In this document: piece by piece, positions 1-8,220 of the stretch
Layout: each line of letters begins with the position of its first letter
Numbering within the stretch: the stretch's first letter is position 1
From: JBAZYZ01 sp964366065
GTDB taxonomy: Bacteria > Patescibacteriota > Minisyncoccia > Phycocordibacterales > VMEP01
Direction: 5' to 3'
Length of the DNA: 29,937 bases
NCBI GenBank assembly: GCA_964366065.1
Contig: CAYISF010000002.1
Coordinates: forward strand, 1-29,937
Program-made: the position numbers and the translations under genes
The notes under the pieces: generated by a model
The model's database searches: none
What the model was told of the DNA's origin: nothing
What the model saw: only the letters and a program-made list of their open reading frames with translations

Positions 1-2
1 TA

Positions 3-455
3 TACTTTCCTTCTTCTAGTTTGAGAAGAGAATTTGCAAAAGTTGTTGGAGTAATTGACGAGGAAACTTATTTAGTCGGGCATAGTATGGGATGTCAGAC
101 AATCGCTCGTTACCTAGAATCTTTACCGGAAGGACAACACGCCGGCGGAGCGGTATTTGTTGCAGGTTTTTTCAAAAAACTGACGGGATTAGAAGAAGAG
201 CCTGGGGGAGCAGAAACTGAGAAACATTGGTTACTTACTCCTCTTGATTTAAAGAATGTTAGATCGCATTTAAACAAGAGCGTTGCTATTTTTTCTGACA
301 ATGACCCATTTGTTCCTCTTGATAACCAGGATGATTATAAAAACAAACTTGACTCCCAAATTATTATTGAGAACAACAAAGGGCATTTTAATGATGAATA
401 TGGTATTAAAGAATTACCGAGTGCTCTCAGGGCGATTTTAGAAATTTCATCATGA
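3..455 (+). CDS. RBBP9/YdeN-like serine hydrolase, 5'-truncated by window edge
   Basis: Alpha/beta hydrolase of the small RBBP9/YdeN type (Ser_hydrolase family). The nucleophile elbow GHSMGC is visible, followed by an aspartate in SDNDPFVPL and the catalytic histidine in NKGHFN, so the Ser-Asp-His triad is complete. The open frame runs back to the first bases without a stop, and the usual N-terminal beta-strand and oxyanion region of a 180-190-aa member is missing, so the true start lies outside the window. The TTG at 21 is unlikely to be the start. Its stop overlaps the recO start (ATGA at 452-455), suggesting co-transcription. The substrate is unknown. The family call is strong; the cellular role is not inferable. 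Confidence 0.85.
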   Translation, partial: YFPSSSLRREFAKVVGVIDEETYLVGHSMGCQTIARYLESLPEGQHAGGAVFVAGFFKKLTGLEEEPGGAETEKHWLLTPLDLKNVRSHLNKSVAIFSDNDPFVPLDNQDDYKNKLDSQIIIENNKGHFNDEYGIKELPSALRAILEISS

Positions 456-1030
456 GTCATTTTATATATAGTACCGAAGCGATTTTACTCGGCGATATGC
501 CGTCGGGCGAGGACAACCGCCTGTATTTTTTACTTACGGAAAAATTAGGATTTGTTATGGCGCAGGCGACTGGCGTGCGGCTTTTGAAATCAAAACTCCG
601 CTACCATCTTTCGCTTTTCGCGCATCTGGACATTGAACTCGTCCGCGGGAAGAATATCTGGCGTATTGTAAATGCCTATCCGCGGGAAGCGGAAAATTTT
701 TACAATACGCCCCACGCACCGCTTTTCGCCCGATTGTCCCAGCTAATCCGACGGTTCGTTCACGGCGAGGAAGAAAACAAAAGATTGTTTGATGAAGTAA
801 AAAACGCGCGCGAAATGCTCTTCGAAAACAGCTTGTCCCGCGAAGAAGAGGATAGTGTTGAAATTGTGTCGGTTGCCAGGATTTTAGGATCACTCGGATA
901 TTTTAGCGCCGAGAAATACGCCCCCATCTTAACAGGTCCGCTTAGCAAAAAGACGCTTTCCCTTGTCGCGCCACTGCGCCGGGAACTTGCTTTGGATATC
1001 AATAGCGCGCTCAAAGAGAGCCAGCTTTAG
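452..1030 (+). CDS. recO: DNA repair protein RecO (short form)
   Basis: Recombination mediator that helps load RecA onto SSB-coated DNA in the RecFOR pathway. The first ~80 residues show the RecO OB-fold pattern: an EAILLG strand, then a TEKLGFVMAQATGVR stretch and the basic LLKSKLRYHLSLF segment. The remainder is the helical C-terminal domain. At 192 aa it is shorter than the usual ~240, and I see no CxxC zinc knuckle. It overlaps the upstream hydrolase by 4 nt (ATGA), so translation is probably coupled. ssb and recA are in the same window, so three parts of the mediator pathway lie within 12 kb, though not in one operon. Confidence 0.85.
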   Translation: MSHFIYSTEAILLGDMPSGEDNRLYFLLTEKLGFVMAQATGVRLLKSKLRYHLSLFAHLDIELVRGKNIWRIVNAYPREAENFYNTPHAPLFARLSQLIRRFVHGEEENKRLFDEVKNAREMLFENSLSREEEDSVEIVSVARILGSLGYFSAEKYAPILTGPLSKKTLSLVAPLRRELALDINSALKESQL

Positions 1031-1092
1031 TTCACCCTGTTAAATAATTTTGTTTTACAAAATTAGGCCATAGGCCTATTTAACAGGGTGAA
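1031..1092. repeat. Hairpin directly after recO stop
   Basis: A perfect 16-bp inverted repeat: left arm 1031-1046 (TTCACCCTGTTAAATA) and right arm 1077-1092. Two smaller palindromes sit inside the loop, AATTTTGT/ACAAAATT (1046-1064) and TAGGCC-ATA-GGCCTA (1064-1078). It starts on the base after the recO stop. There is no T tract, so it is not a textbook intrinsic terminator. Its right half recurs downstream at 1193-1219. Confidence 0.8.
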
Positions 1093-1219
1093 CCCTGTTA
1101 AATAAAACTGCCGCTACCGTTTAGTTTTCTATAAAAGAAATAAACGGTATAATATAATCATTATAATAATTTTGATATTGTCTGTGGCAGTTTTAGGCCA
1201 TAGGCCTATTTAACAGGGT
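1092..1219. repeat. Second nested inverted repeat bracketing a promoter-like AT-rich loop
   Basis: Left arm 1092-1112 (ACCCTGTTAAATA then AAACTGCC) pairs with GGCAGTTTT at 1186-1194 plus TATTTAACAGGGT at 1207-1219. The 12-nt palindrome-containing insert between the two right-arm parts is also present in the first hairpin. A 27-nt stretch is perfectly repeated at 1063-1089 and 1193-1219. The loop holds TATAAT at 1148-1153, a plausible -10 for the gene at 1224; no good -35 is seen. The right arm ends 4 nt before that start codon, and no Shine-Dalgarno site is present. Confidence 0.75.
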
Positions 1220-1223
1220 AAAA

Positions 1224-3167
1224 ATGTTCGAGTCGAAGAAAAACGAAAACTCGCTTGAATCGCTCAAGAAGCGGCTTTATACGCGCGGTGAATTGGGCCG
1301 GCGCCCGCTCCGCAAGGGCCGCCTCAATGTGCACGAGGAAAATATCCAAAGTGATTGGCAAAAGGAAGCACCAGAAACGCTTTTGAAGCCGCGAAAACCG
1401 GAAAAACCAAAGATGAGCATGTTCAAGAAATTTTTTATAGGTTCGCTTGTTTTTTTTGCCGTAGCCCTTTCTTACGCGTCCTATGAATTTTTTGCCGGCG
1501 GGAATCTCGTTTCAACGAAAAATATTGATGTGACGGTGCTTGGCCCGTCGTTTGCTTCCGGCGGCGACGAGCTGTCGCTTCAGGTTTCCGTTAAAAATCG
1601 GAATTCCGTGCCGCTGGAATTTGCCCAATTGCTTATGGAATACCCGAAAGGCGCGGCGAGCGCTGGCTCTTCTTTCACCCCAGAGATGGTTCGGAGCCAG
1701 ATACCGCTCCCGAAAATTCCCGCTGGAGGGACCGAGCAGCAGATTGTTAAAGCTACTCTTTATGGCGAAGAAGGAAGCGAGCAAAGCATTAAATTTACTT
1801 TGGAATATCGCGTGCAGGGCTCCAATGCCATTTTCCAGAAAGAGAGCAATTATCCCATTAAAATAAGTTCATCACCGGTCAATTTATTACTCAATGCTCC
1901 GAAAGAGACCAATGCCGGACAAACAATGACTTTTAACGTGAAAGTTTCATCCAACGCGCCCAAAGACGTCCCAAATGTGCTTCTCCAGATAGATTACCCG
2001 CCTGGATTTTTATACAAAAGTGCCAATCCGGATCCGACATATGGCAACAATGTTTGGCGCCTTGGGGATTTCCACACCGGCAGTGAGCGGACAGTCAGCG
2101 TTACCGGAGCGTTTTCGGGACAGAACGGCGAAGAACGCACGCTTCGGATATTGGCCGGCAGTCCGTCTCAAAGCGACGAAAAAACAGTCGGGGTTGTTTA
2201 CAATTCAATTTTCCAGACCGTTGCCATTCGCCGGCCGTTTTTGGACGCGCAAATATCTTTAAACGGCAACTCGGGCGACAAAATCGCTATTCCCGGCGGA
2301 CGCGAAGTGAGGGGATATATCTCTTGGAAAAACAATCTGCCGACGCGCGTCACGGACGCGGAAATAGACATTAAGTTTTCAGGCAATGCCCTGGACCGCG
2401 CTTCCGTTTCATCCCAGAACGGTTTTTACAATTCTTCGGAGAACACGATTGTCTGGAATAAGAACAGCATTCCCGATTTAAGGACAATTGAGCCGGGGGC
2501 CACCGGGCAGTTCCCATTCTCGTTTACGCCCATTCCGCTTTTCCAAGCTGCGTCCGGTCTTTTGAAAAATCCGGAAATTAATCTTCAGGTGACGGTAAAA
2601 GGAGATGTTAATACAAGCGACGGAAGCGGCGGAGCAATGTCAGTGACAACACAAAAAGGCGTCAGAGTTTCTTCGGATTTGCAGCTTCTTTCGCGGGCGG
2701 TATATTTCACCGGACCGTTTACGAACACCGGACCGATTCCGCCTGTTGCGGATAAAGAAACGACTTACGCCGTGCTTTGGAGCGTGACCAATTCGGCAAA
2801 CGATGTGACGGGCGCAACAATAACGACGACACTGCCGCCGTACGTATCGTGGGCGAATCAGGTTTCTCCCGGAGCGGAAGATATTTCCTATGATGACGCA
2901 AGCCGCGCGGTGACATGGCGCCCCTCTTCGGTGGGAGCCGGTACGGGATATCAAAATCCGGCCCGCGAGGCGGCGTTTCAAATAAAACTGGTGCCGTCGC
3001 TTTCTCACGTGGGAAGCTCGGTGGGTCTTACCGGAGGGGTATCGCTCTTTGGTACCGACAGTTTCTCGGGAGAGCGCCTACAAAACACCAAAGATGCTTT
3101 AACGACGCTTTTAAACAGCGACCCCTATTTTAAATCAGGCAATGACATTGTTCAATCTTCGAAGTAA
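1224..3167 (+). CDS. Single-pass membrane protein with large extracytoplasmic Ig/DUF11-like region
   Basis: A 647-aa protein of unknown function. Residues 1-68 are charged and Lys/Arg-rich (cytoplasmic). About 69-92 form one hydrophobic segment (FFIGSLVFFAVALSYASYEFF). The rest is Ser/Thr/Asn/Gly-rich and beta-predicted, with repeated phrases such as LSLQVSVKNRNSVPLEFAQL, DVPNVLLQIDYPPGF, VRGYISWKNNLPTRV and TYAVLWSVTNSANDVTGA. These resemble DUF11/CARDB-type domains found in surface proteins. It is probably anchored inside-out, with the beta modules exposed to the cell envelope. Start at ATG 1224, directly after the right arm of the preceding inverted repeat. The stop codon supplies the first base of the next inverted repeat (3167). 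The function is unknown. Confidence 0.8.
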   Translation: MFESKKNENSLESLKKRLYTRGELGRRPLRKGRLNVHEENIQSDWQKEAPETLLKPRKPEKPKMSMFKKFFIGSLVFFAVALSYASYEFFAGGNLVSTKNIDVTVLGPSFASGGDELSLQVSVKNRNSVPLEFAQLLMEYPKGAASAGSSFTPEMVRSQIPLPKIPAGGTEQQIVKATLYGEEGSEQSIKFTLEYRVQGSNAIFQKESNYPIKISSSPVNLLLNAPKETNAGQTMTFNVKVSSNAPKDVPNVLLQIDYPPGFLYKSANPDPTYGNNVWRLGDFHTGSERTVSVTGAFSGQNGEERTLRILAGSPSQSDEKTVGVVYNSIFQTVAIRRPFLDAQISLNGNSGDKIAIPGGREVRGYISWKNNLPTRVTDAEIDIKFSGNALDRASVSSQNGFYNSSENTIVWNKNSIPDLRTIEPGATGQFPFSFTPIPLFQAASGLLKNPEINLQVTVKGDVNTSDGSGGAMSVTTQKGVRVSSDLQLLSRAVYFTGPFTNTGPIPPVADKETTYAVLWSVTNSANDVTGATITTTLPPYVSWANQVSPGAEDISYDDASRAVTWRPSSVGAGTGYQNPAREAAFQIKLVPSLSHVGSSVGLTGGVSLFGTDSFSGERLQNTKDALTTLLNSDPYFKSGNDIVQSSK

Positions 3168-3296
3168 TCCCGTAGTAGAAAATGGCATAGGGGTTCTAAA
3201 GATTTTTAAAATAGTAAAATGACAATAATTATAGATATAATGTAAAATTGTGGTAACGTAGCTTCCCAAAGAGTAATGCCATTTTCACTACGGGAT
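3167..3296. repeat. Asymmetric inverted repeat (TAGTAGA/TAGTGA family) bracketing the glyS promoter region
   Basis: Left arm 3167-3188 begins ATCCCGTAGTAGAAAATGG; right arm 3276-3296 ends TTTTCACTACGGGAT. Pairing is complete over about 20 bp apart from one extra base in the left arm (TAGTAGA against TAGTGA). The AT-rich loop contains TATAAT at 3236-3241, a likely -10 for glyS; the -35 is poor. The left arm uses the last base of the upstream stop codon. The predicted glyS mRNA would start in the loop and keep only the right arm. Confidence 0.75.
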
Positions 3297-3311
3297 AAAT
3301 CAACTGGTTAA

Positions 3312-4628
3312 ATGAAAAATTTGCCTGAAACAAAGTTAGATAAAATAGTGTCGCTATGCAAGCGGCGAGGTTTTTTGTATCAAGGTTCGGAAATATACGG
3401 CGGGCTGTCCGGCACGTTTGATTACGGCCCTCTCGGCGTGGCATTAAAGAACAACGTGAAAAATTTATGGTGGAAAATGTTTGTTGATGATAGGGAAGAT
3501 ATGTATGGTGTGGACGCGGCCATTTTAATGAACCCGAAGGTATGGCAGGCGAGCGGACATATCGGAGGATTCTCGGACCCTATGATTGAATGCCAGAAGT
3601 GCAAGAAACATTTTCAGGCCGACAACTTGGAAGACAAAAACAAATGTCCTCTATGTGCCGGTAAACTTGGCGCAGAGCGGCGTTTTAATATGATGTTTAA
3701 GACGAGCATTGGGGCGTCAGAAGACGAATCATCGGTTTCTTATTTGCGGCCGGAAACGGCCGGCGGCATTTTTGTCAATTTTAAAAATATTATTGACTCG
3801 TTTCATCCGAAATTTCCGTTCGGGATAGCCCAAATCGGCAAGGCCTTTCGCAATGAAATTGCTCCGCGTGATTTTATCTTCCGCCTCCGGGAACTTGAAC
3901 AGATGGAAATAGAATATTTCATCCGCGAAAGCGATTGGGAAGCGGAGTTTGAAATATGGCGGAAGCATATGGAGGAGTGGATGGACGCAATAGGCATTGA
4001 CCGCTCACATGTCCATGAAATTGAGGATCCCGCGGAAAACCGGGCCCATTATTCCAAACGCACGATAGATTTTGAATATGAATTTCCGTTCGGACAAAAA
4101 GAGCTTTATGGCCTGGCGTACCGCACCGATTTTGATTTGAGGAGCCATGCGAAAGGAAGCAGTGTTCCTCTTGAATACTATGACGATGCGACGGGAGAAC
4201 GGTTCGTGCCGCATGTCATTGAGCCGTCGCTGGGCGTTGACCGGACGATTCTGGCGCTTCTTTGCGACGCTTATACCGAAGATGAAATGGATGATGAAAT
4301 GAGGGTATATTTGAAGCTTCATCCTCGTATCGCGCCGGTAAAAGCCGCGGTGTTTCCGCTTTTGAAAAATAAGGAAGAGCTTGTTGCGAAGGCTCGCCTG
4401 GTGTACTCCGCGATCAAGAGCGAGATTGGCGCGGTTATATTTGATGACAATGGCAATATAGGCAAGCGCTATCGCCGGCAGGACGAAATCGGCACGCCGT
4501 ATTGCGTGACTATAGATTTCGACACATTGGCCGACGACACCGTAACGGTCCGCCATCGCGACACGGGGAAGCAGGAAAGAATGCCGATTGGAGAACTCGC
4601 CGGTTTCCTCAAAAAAGTTATCTCATAA
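3312..4628 (+). CDS. glyS: Glycyl-tRNA synthetase, dimeric class II type
   Basis: Charges tRNA-Gly with glycine using ATP. It is the homodimeric alpha2 form, not the alpha2beta2 glyQ/glyS form. Visible signatures: N-terminal KIVSLCKRRGFLYQGSEIYG and DYGPLGVALKNN; a zinc knuckle CQKCKKHF...CPLC (~residues 95-117); motif 2 around GIAQIGKAFRNEIAPRDFIFR; motif 3 near VIEPSLGVDRTILALL; a C-terminal anticodon-binding domain (RIAPVKAAVFPLL to the end). Length 438 aa is normal for the bacterial dimeric form. ATG at 3312 has no clear Shine-Dalgarno site. The gene symbol follows common usage; some databases use glyQS for this form. Confidence 0.93.
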   Translation: MKNLPETKLDKIVSLCKRRGFLYQGSEIYGGLSGTFDYGPLGVALKNNVKNLWWKMFVDDREDMYGVDAAILMNPKVWQASGHIGGFSDPMIECQKCKKHFQADNLEDKNKCPLCAGKLGAERRFNMMFKTSIGASEDESSVSYLRPETAGGIFVNFKNIIDSFHPKFPFGIAQIGKAFRNEIAPRDFIFRLRELEQMEIEYFIRESDWEAEFEIWRKHMEEWMDAIGIDRSHVHEIEDPAENRAHYSKRTIDFEYEFPFGQKELYGLAYRTDFDLRSHAKGSSVPLEYYDDATGERFVPHVIEPSLGVDRTILALLCDAYTEDEMDDEMRVYLKLHPRIAPVKAAVFPLLKNKEELVAKARLVYSAIKSEIGAVIFDDNGNIGKRYRRQDEIGTPYCVTIDFDTLADDTVTVRHRDTGKQERMPIGELAGFLKKVIS

Positions 4629-4679
4629 AAAACCCACCCGCCCGAGAACCGCCTTTTCTCTCAGAATACTCCGCCTGCT

Positions 4680-4708
4680 TTGCGAAATGGCTTTTGTTCG
4701 TATACTAT
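4680..4708 (+). promoter_or_regulatory. Candidate promoter for the AI-2E-like permease
   Basis: TTGCGA at 4680-4685, 17-nt spacer, TACTAT at 4703-4708 (TATACT overlaps at 4701). A start about 7 nt downstream falls at 4715-4716, on or next to the ATG at 4716, so the message may be leaderless. Confidence 0.45.
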
Positions 4709-4715
4709 ATTGTTA

Positions 4716-5789
4716 ATGGATAAACACTTTACCATGAGCATAAGTTGGGGAACGATGTTCCGCGCGGTTTTTGTGATACTTTTCTTTTGGGTTTTATATT
4801 TATTGCGCGATATAGTCCTCATTATTTTGACCGCGGTCATCATAGCTTCCGCCATTGAACCGGCAACCACTTGGCTCATGAAGTTCCGCTTACCGCGTGT
4901 CATATCCGTCATTATTCTGTTTGTTGCGTTTTTTGTAATATTTGCCGGTTTTTTCTACTTCTTCCTTCCTCCGCTTTTGGACGATCTTTCCGGGTTTTTC
5001 TCCTCAATTCCGGATTACCTGGAATCATTCAGCATTACCGGCAGTAAATCGTTATCCACCATTTTTGGACCGCAGGGAGTCATTGATGACCTCTCCGGAG
5101 CCACTCTTTCCCCGAAAGAGTTTATAGCCGAGCTTCAATCGAGCTTCTTCGGTTTCTCCGGCGGAATTTTCCACGGAGTGAACATAGTTTTCGGCGGGTT
5201 GCTTAGCTTTGTTTTAATCGTGGTCATCTCCTTCTATCTTTCAGTGCAGAAACAGGGAATTGAAAATTTTCTGCGCATTGTGACTCCGCTTCAGTATGAA
5301 ATATATGTGCTTGATTTGTGGGCGCGTATGAGGCGCAAAATCGGCTTGTGGATGCAAGGCCAGATTATTTTAGGGCTTCTCATGGGTGTTTTCGTGTATT
5401 TGGGGCTGGCCATCTTGGATGTTCCATATGCTTTGTTTCTTGCCGTTTTGGCGGCTGTTTTTGAACTAATTCCCCTTTTTGGCCCTATTTTGGCGGCTGT
5501 TCCGGCCGTTATACTTGCTTTTGCCAATGACGGCGTGACATTAGGGCTTATGGTGATAGGTTTTTATGTCATCATGCAGCAGTTTGAAAACCACCTCATT
5601 TATCCGCTGGTGGTGCGGAAAGTCATAGGGGTGCCGCCGCTCATGGTCATTCTCTCCCTTATCATTTTCGGGAAACTCTTCGGTTTCCTGGGGCTTATCA
5701 TTTCCGTGCCGGCCATTACCATGCTTTTGGAGATTGCCGATGACATTGAGCGCCGAAAAAAGAAAGCAACTCGCGGCGTGGCAGCTTGA
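4716..5789 (+). CDS. AI-2E family transporter (PF01594-type permease)
   Basis: A 357-aa polytopic membrane protein. Hydrophobic segments start at MFRAVFVILFFWVLYLL and continue through the central FSGGIFHGVNIVFGGLLSFV to the conserved C-terminal part. There, ELIPLFGPILAAVPAVILAF and the VIGVPPLMVILSLIIFGKL stretch are hallmarks of the family (YdgG/TqsA/YdiK-like). Members export small molecules, or act in ion or osmotic homeostasis; AI-2 transport is shown for only a few. Two other in-frame starts are possible, TTG 4680 and ATG 4734. I prefer 4716, given the promoter position. One base separates its stop from the metG start, so the two are probably co-transcribed. Confidence 0.85.
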   Translation: MDKHFTMSISWGTMFRAVFVILFFWVLYLLRDIVLIILTAVIIASAIEPATTWLMKFRLPRVISVIILFVAFFVIFAGFFYFFLPPLLDDLSGFFSSIPDYLESFSITGSKSLSTIFGPQGVIDDLSGATLSPKEFIAELQSSFFGFSGGIFHGVNIVFGGLLSFVLIVVISFYLSVQKQGIENFLRIVTPLQYEIYVLDLWARMRRKIGLWMQGQIILGLLMGVFVYLGLAILDVPYALFLAVLAAVFELIPLFGPILAAVPAVILAFANDGVTLGLMVIGFYVIMQQFENHLIYPLVVRKVIGVPPLMVILSLIIFGKLFGFLGLIISVPAITMLLEIADDIERRKKKATRGVAA

Positions 5790-5790
5790 T

Positions 5791-7242
5791 ATGAAAAAAG
5801 GTTTTTATATTACAACTACACTCCCGTATGTAAACGCGGAGCCGCATATCGGTTTTGCGATGGAGATTACACGCGCTGATACAATCGCCCGCTACCATAG
5901 AATTATGGGAGACGAGGTTTTTTTTAATACCGGAACCGACGAACACGGCGCGAAGCTTTGGAATGATGCTATAGAAGCAGGAAAAGACATAAAAGATTAT
6001 GTAGATATGTATGCAGAAAAGTTTCGCGAGCTTTCTCCGTTACTCAATCTTTCAGTGGACAATTTCATCCGTACCACAGACCCTCACCACATTATTGCGG
6101 CGCAAGAGTTTTGGCGTAGGTGCCAAAAGAACGGCTTCATTTATAAAAAAAATTATGAAGGAAAATATTGTGTTGGCTGCGAGCTTGAGAAAACCAATTC
6201 CGAGCTTGAAAATGGGCGTTGTCCGATTCATCCCAACAAAGAGATAGAAATTATCAGCGAGGAAAATTATTTTTTCAAATTCTCAGCGCTTGAGAGTCAG
6301 CTCACGGAACTTTACGAGAAAAATCCGAAATTGGTTATCCCGGATTTTAGATTCAACGAGATGAGAACTTTTGTAAAAAGAGGCCTTAATGATTTCTCTA
6401 TTTCACGACTGAAGTCAAAAATGCCCTGGGGCGTGCCGGCTCCGGATGACGATGAGCATGTGATGTATGTCTGGTTTGATGCACTTGTCAGCTATATTTC
6501 CGCTATCGGTTGGCCGGACAATGAAACGCAATTTAAAAAATGGTGGCCGGTGGTCCAGTTTGCCGGCAAGGACCAAGTGCGCCAACAAGCCGCCATGTGG
6601 CAAGCAATGCTTTTATCTATAGGGATAGAGCCATCAAAAAACATTATCATAAATGGTTTTATAAACAGTGGCGGACAGAAAATGTCAAAGTCATTAGGAA
6701 ATGTCATTTCACCGTTTGATGTGGTTGATTTTTTCCGTAATGTTACTGATTTTCCCGAAGATGTTCTTCGTTTCGTTGTTTTGCATGACATATCGAGTTT
6801 TGAAGACGGGGATATAACGATGGATTCCATAAAAGAGTCATATAAAGTTAATTTGCAGGACGGCTTGGGAAACCTAGTAAGTCGTGTTATGAAGCTGGCA
6901 GAAACCTATCTTTCTGAACCTATTGAAAAACCAAATATTGAAGGGACTCTTCCGTTCGAACACAGTCAATATTTAGACAGATTTGAATTTAATCAATACA
7001 TGCGATATGTGTGGGAGTATATTCACCTTCTTGATAAACGCATTAATGAAACCGAACCGTTTAAGGTAGTAAAGACAAATTTAGAGGAGGGTAGAAGCAT
7101 TATTAAAGTACTGCTACAAGAACTTTATGTTATTGCTAACTCTTTGAGTCCTGTATTACCAAAAACTAGCGAGAAAATAAAAAAATGTATAGAGGAAAAC
7201 AAAATGCCCGAAAAACCCCTTTTCCCAAGGATTGAAAAGTAA
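5791..7242 (+). CDS. metG: Methionyl-tRNA synthetase, catalytic/anticodon core only
   Basis: Charges tRNA-Met for initiation and elongation. A class I synthetase with the HIGH-type motif in YVNAEPHIGFAMEI near the N-terminus and KMSKS in GGQKMSKSLGNV. A zinc knuckle is seen as CVGCELEK...CPIH, the CxxC...CxxH type. The anticodon-binding helical domain follows (FNQYMRYVWEYIHLLDKRIN). Length is 483 aa, without the C-terminal tRNA-binding (Trbp111-like) appendix of longer MetRS. ATG 5791 is chosen because it gives the family N-terminus MKKGFYITTTLPYVN; upstream in-frame codons overlap the permease gene. It is followed after 1 nt by tatD, a common metG-tatD order. Confidence 0.94.
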   Translation: MKKGFYITTTLPYVNAEPHIGFAMEITRADTIARYHRIMGDEVFFNTGTDEHGAKLWNDAIEAGKDIKDYVDMYAEKFRELSPLLNLSVDNFIRTTDPHHIIAAQEFWRRCQKNGFIYKKNYEGKYCVGCELEKTNSELENGRCPIHPNKEIEIISEENYFFKFSALESQLTELYEKNPKLVIPDFRFNEMRTFVKRGLNDFSISRLKSKMPWGVPAPDDDEHVMYVWFDALVSYISAIGWPDNETQFKKWWPVVQFAGKDQVRQQAAMWQAMLLSIGIEPSKNIIINGFINSGGQKMSKSLGNVISPFDVVDFFRNVTDFPEDVLRFVVLHDISSFEDGDITMDSIKESYKVNLQDGLGNLVSRVMKLAETYLSEPIEKPNIEGTLPFEHSQYLDRFEFNQYMRYVWEYIHLLDKRINETEPFKVVKTNLEEGRSIIKVLLQELYVIANSLSPVLPKTSEKIKKCIEENKMPEKPLFPRIEK

Positions 7243-7243
7243 T

Positions 7244-8029
7244 ATGCGGTTTTTTGACGCTCACTCGCATATACACGGCAAAGAATTTGATGCTGACCGG
7301 AGCGATGTGCTCGGGCGCATGCGCGCCGCGGGAGTATCAACCATAACCGTAGGAACATATCTGGAGAGTTCAAGAAAGGCGGTGGAACTTGCGGAGAAAG
7401 AACCGGATATTTGGGCGACCGTGGGGCTCCATCCCACGGACACGTCGGAGCCGTTTTATGAAAGCGAATATAGAAAGTTGGCCGAGCACGAACGTGTTGT
7501 CGCCGTTGGCGAATGCGGACTTGATTATTTTTGGCAGAAAGAGCCAGCGGGAAGGAAGCTAGAACGGGAAAATTTTTCCAAACAGGTGGAACTCTCTCTC
7601 GCCGTTAAAAAGCCGCTTATGATTCACAGCCGTCCGTCGCGGGGGACTTTTGACGCGTATGAAGATATTTTGGATATTCTAACTTCCAATTTCCAATCTC
7701 AAATTTCCAATCTCAGCGGTAATGTTCATTTTTTTGTCGGAAATGAGAATATAGCCAGGCAGTTTTTGGATATCGGTTTTACTATGTCCTTTACCGGCGT
7801 CATTACCTTTGCCCGCGACTATGACGAGGTCATAAAATATATTCCCCTTGAATCAATTCTTTCCGAAACCGATTGTCCGTATGTGGCGCCGGTGCCGTAT
7901 CGCGGCAAGCGCAACGAGCCGGCTTTCGTGGTGGAGGCAGTTCAGGCAATCGCCGATTTGAAGGGAATTCCCCTTGAGCTTGTTTCGGAAGCCATCTTTG
8001 AGAACACTCGGCGGGTTTTTAATTTGTGA
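7244..8029 (+). CDS. tatD: TatD-family metal-dependent deoxyribonuclease
   Basis: An amidohydrolase-fold hydrolase of the TatD/YcfH type; these remove nucleotides from DNA 3' ends and act in DNA repair. Metal ligands are visible: HSHIH near the N-terminus, the GECGLDYFW glutamate, MIHSR, and the aspartate in SETDCPYVAP. Length 261 aa is normal. ATG 7244 is 1 nt after the metG stop. The central HxFxG region is altered (GNVHFFVG) and preceded by a low-complexity Ser/Asn/Gln stretch (SNFQSQISNLSG), encoded by repeated TTCCAAT/TCTCAAAT words at 7682-7715. This may be a small repeat expansion in a surface loop. Confidence 0.92.
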   Translation: MRFFDAHSHIHGKEFDADRSDVLGRMRAAGVSTITVGTYLESSRKAVELAEKEPDIWATVGLHPTDTSEPFYESEYRKLAEHERVVAVGECGLDYFWQKEPAGRKLERENFSKQVELSLAVKKPLMIHSRPSRGTFDAYEDILDILTSNFQSQISNLSGNVHFFVGNENIARQFLDIGFTMSFTGVITFARDYDEVIKYIPLESILSETDCPYVAPVPYRGKRNEPAFVVEAVQAIADLKGIPLELVSEAIFENTRRVFNL

Positions 8030-8073
8030 TATACCGAACATGCATTTAGTGTTTTCCGTTTGAACGAGGATTT

Positions 8074-8154
8074 GCTTTTTAAAAACATTGCGCAGGGCGG
8101 CGGCATGAGCATAGCAATTCGCCAGCTAGGCGAATATGCGCGTTTTTAAAAAGC
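8074..8154. other. Long structured spacer element between tatD and rpsF
   Basis: Outer arms GCTTTTTAAAAAC (8074-8086) and GTTTTTAAAAAGC (8142-8154) pair perfectly over 13 bp. Next comes GCGCA/TGCGC with a 3-nt bulge on the left, then an inner hairpin ATTCGCC-AGCTA-GGCGAAT (about 8117-8135). No reading frame fits. It lies upstream of the rpsF promoter, so it would be the 3' end of the metG-tatD message or a DNA element. There is no clean T tract behind it. Confidence 0.6.
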
Positions 8155-8171
8155 ATGTCCGAGTGGCTTTT

Positions 8172-8200
8172 TTGACTTTAATTCGGGCCTTTGCTAGTAT
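8172..8200 (+). promoter_or_regulatory. rpsF promoter
   Basis: TTGACT at 8172-8177, 17-nt spacer, TAGTAT at 8195-8200. The predicted start at about 8207 leaves a leader of roughly 14 nt before the rpsF ATG at 8221. Confidence 0.65.
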
Positions 8201-8220
8201 GAGCCGATACGAATTTTGCT

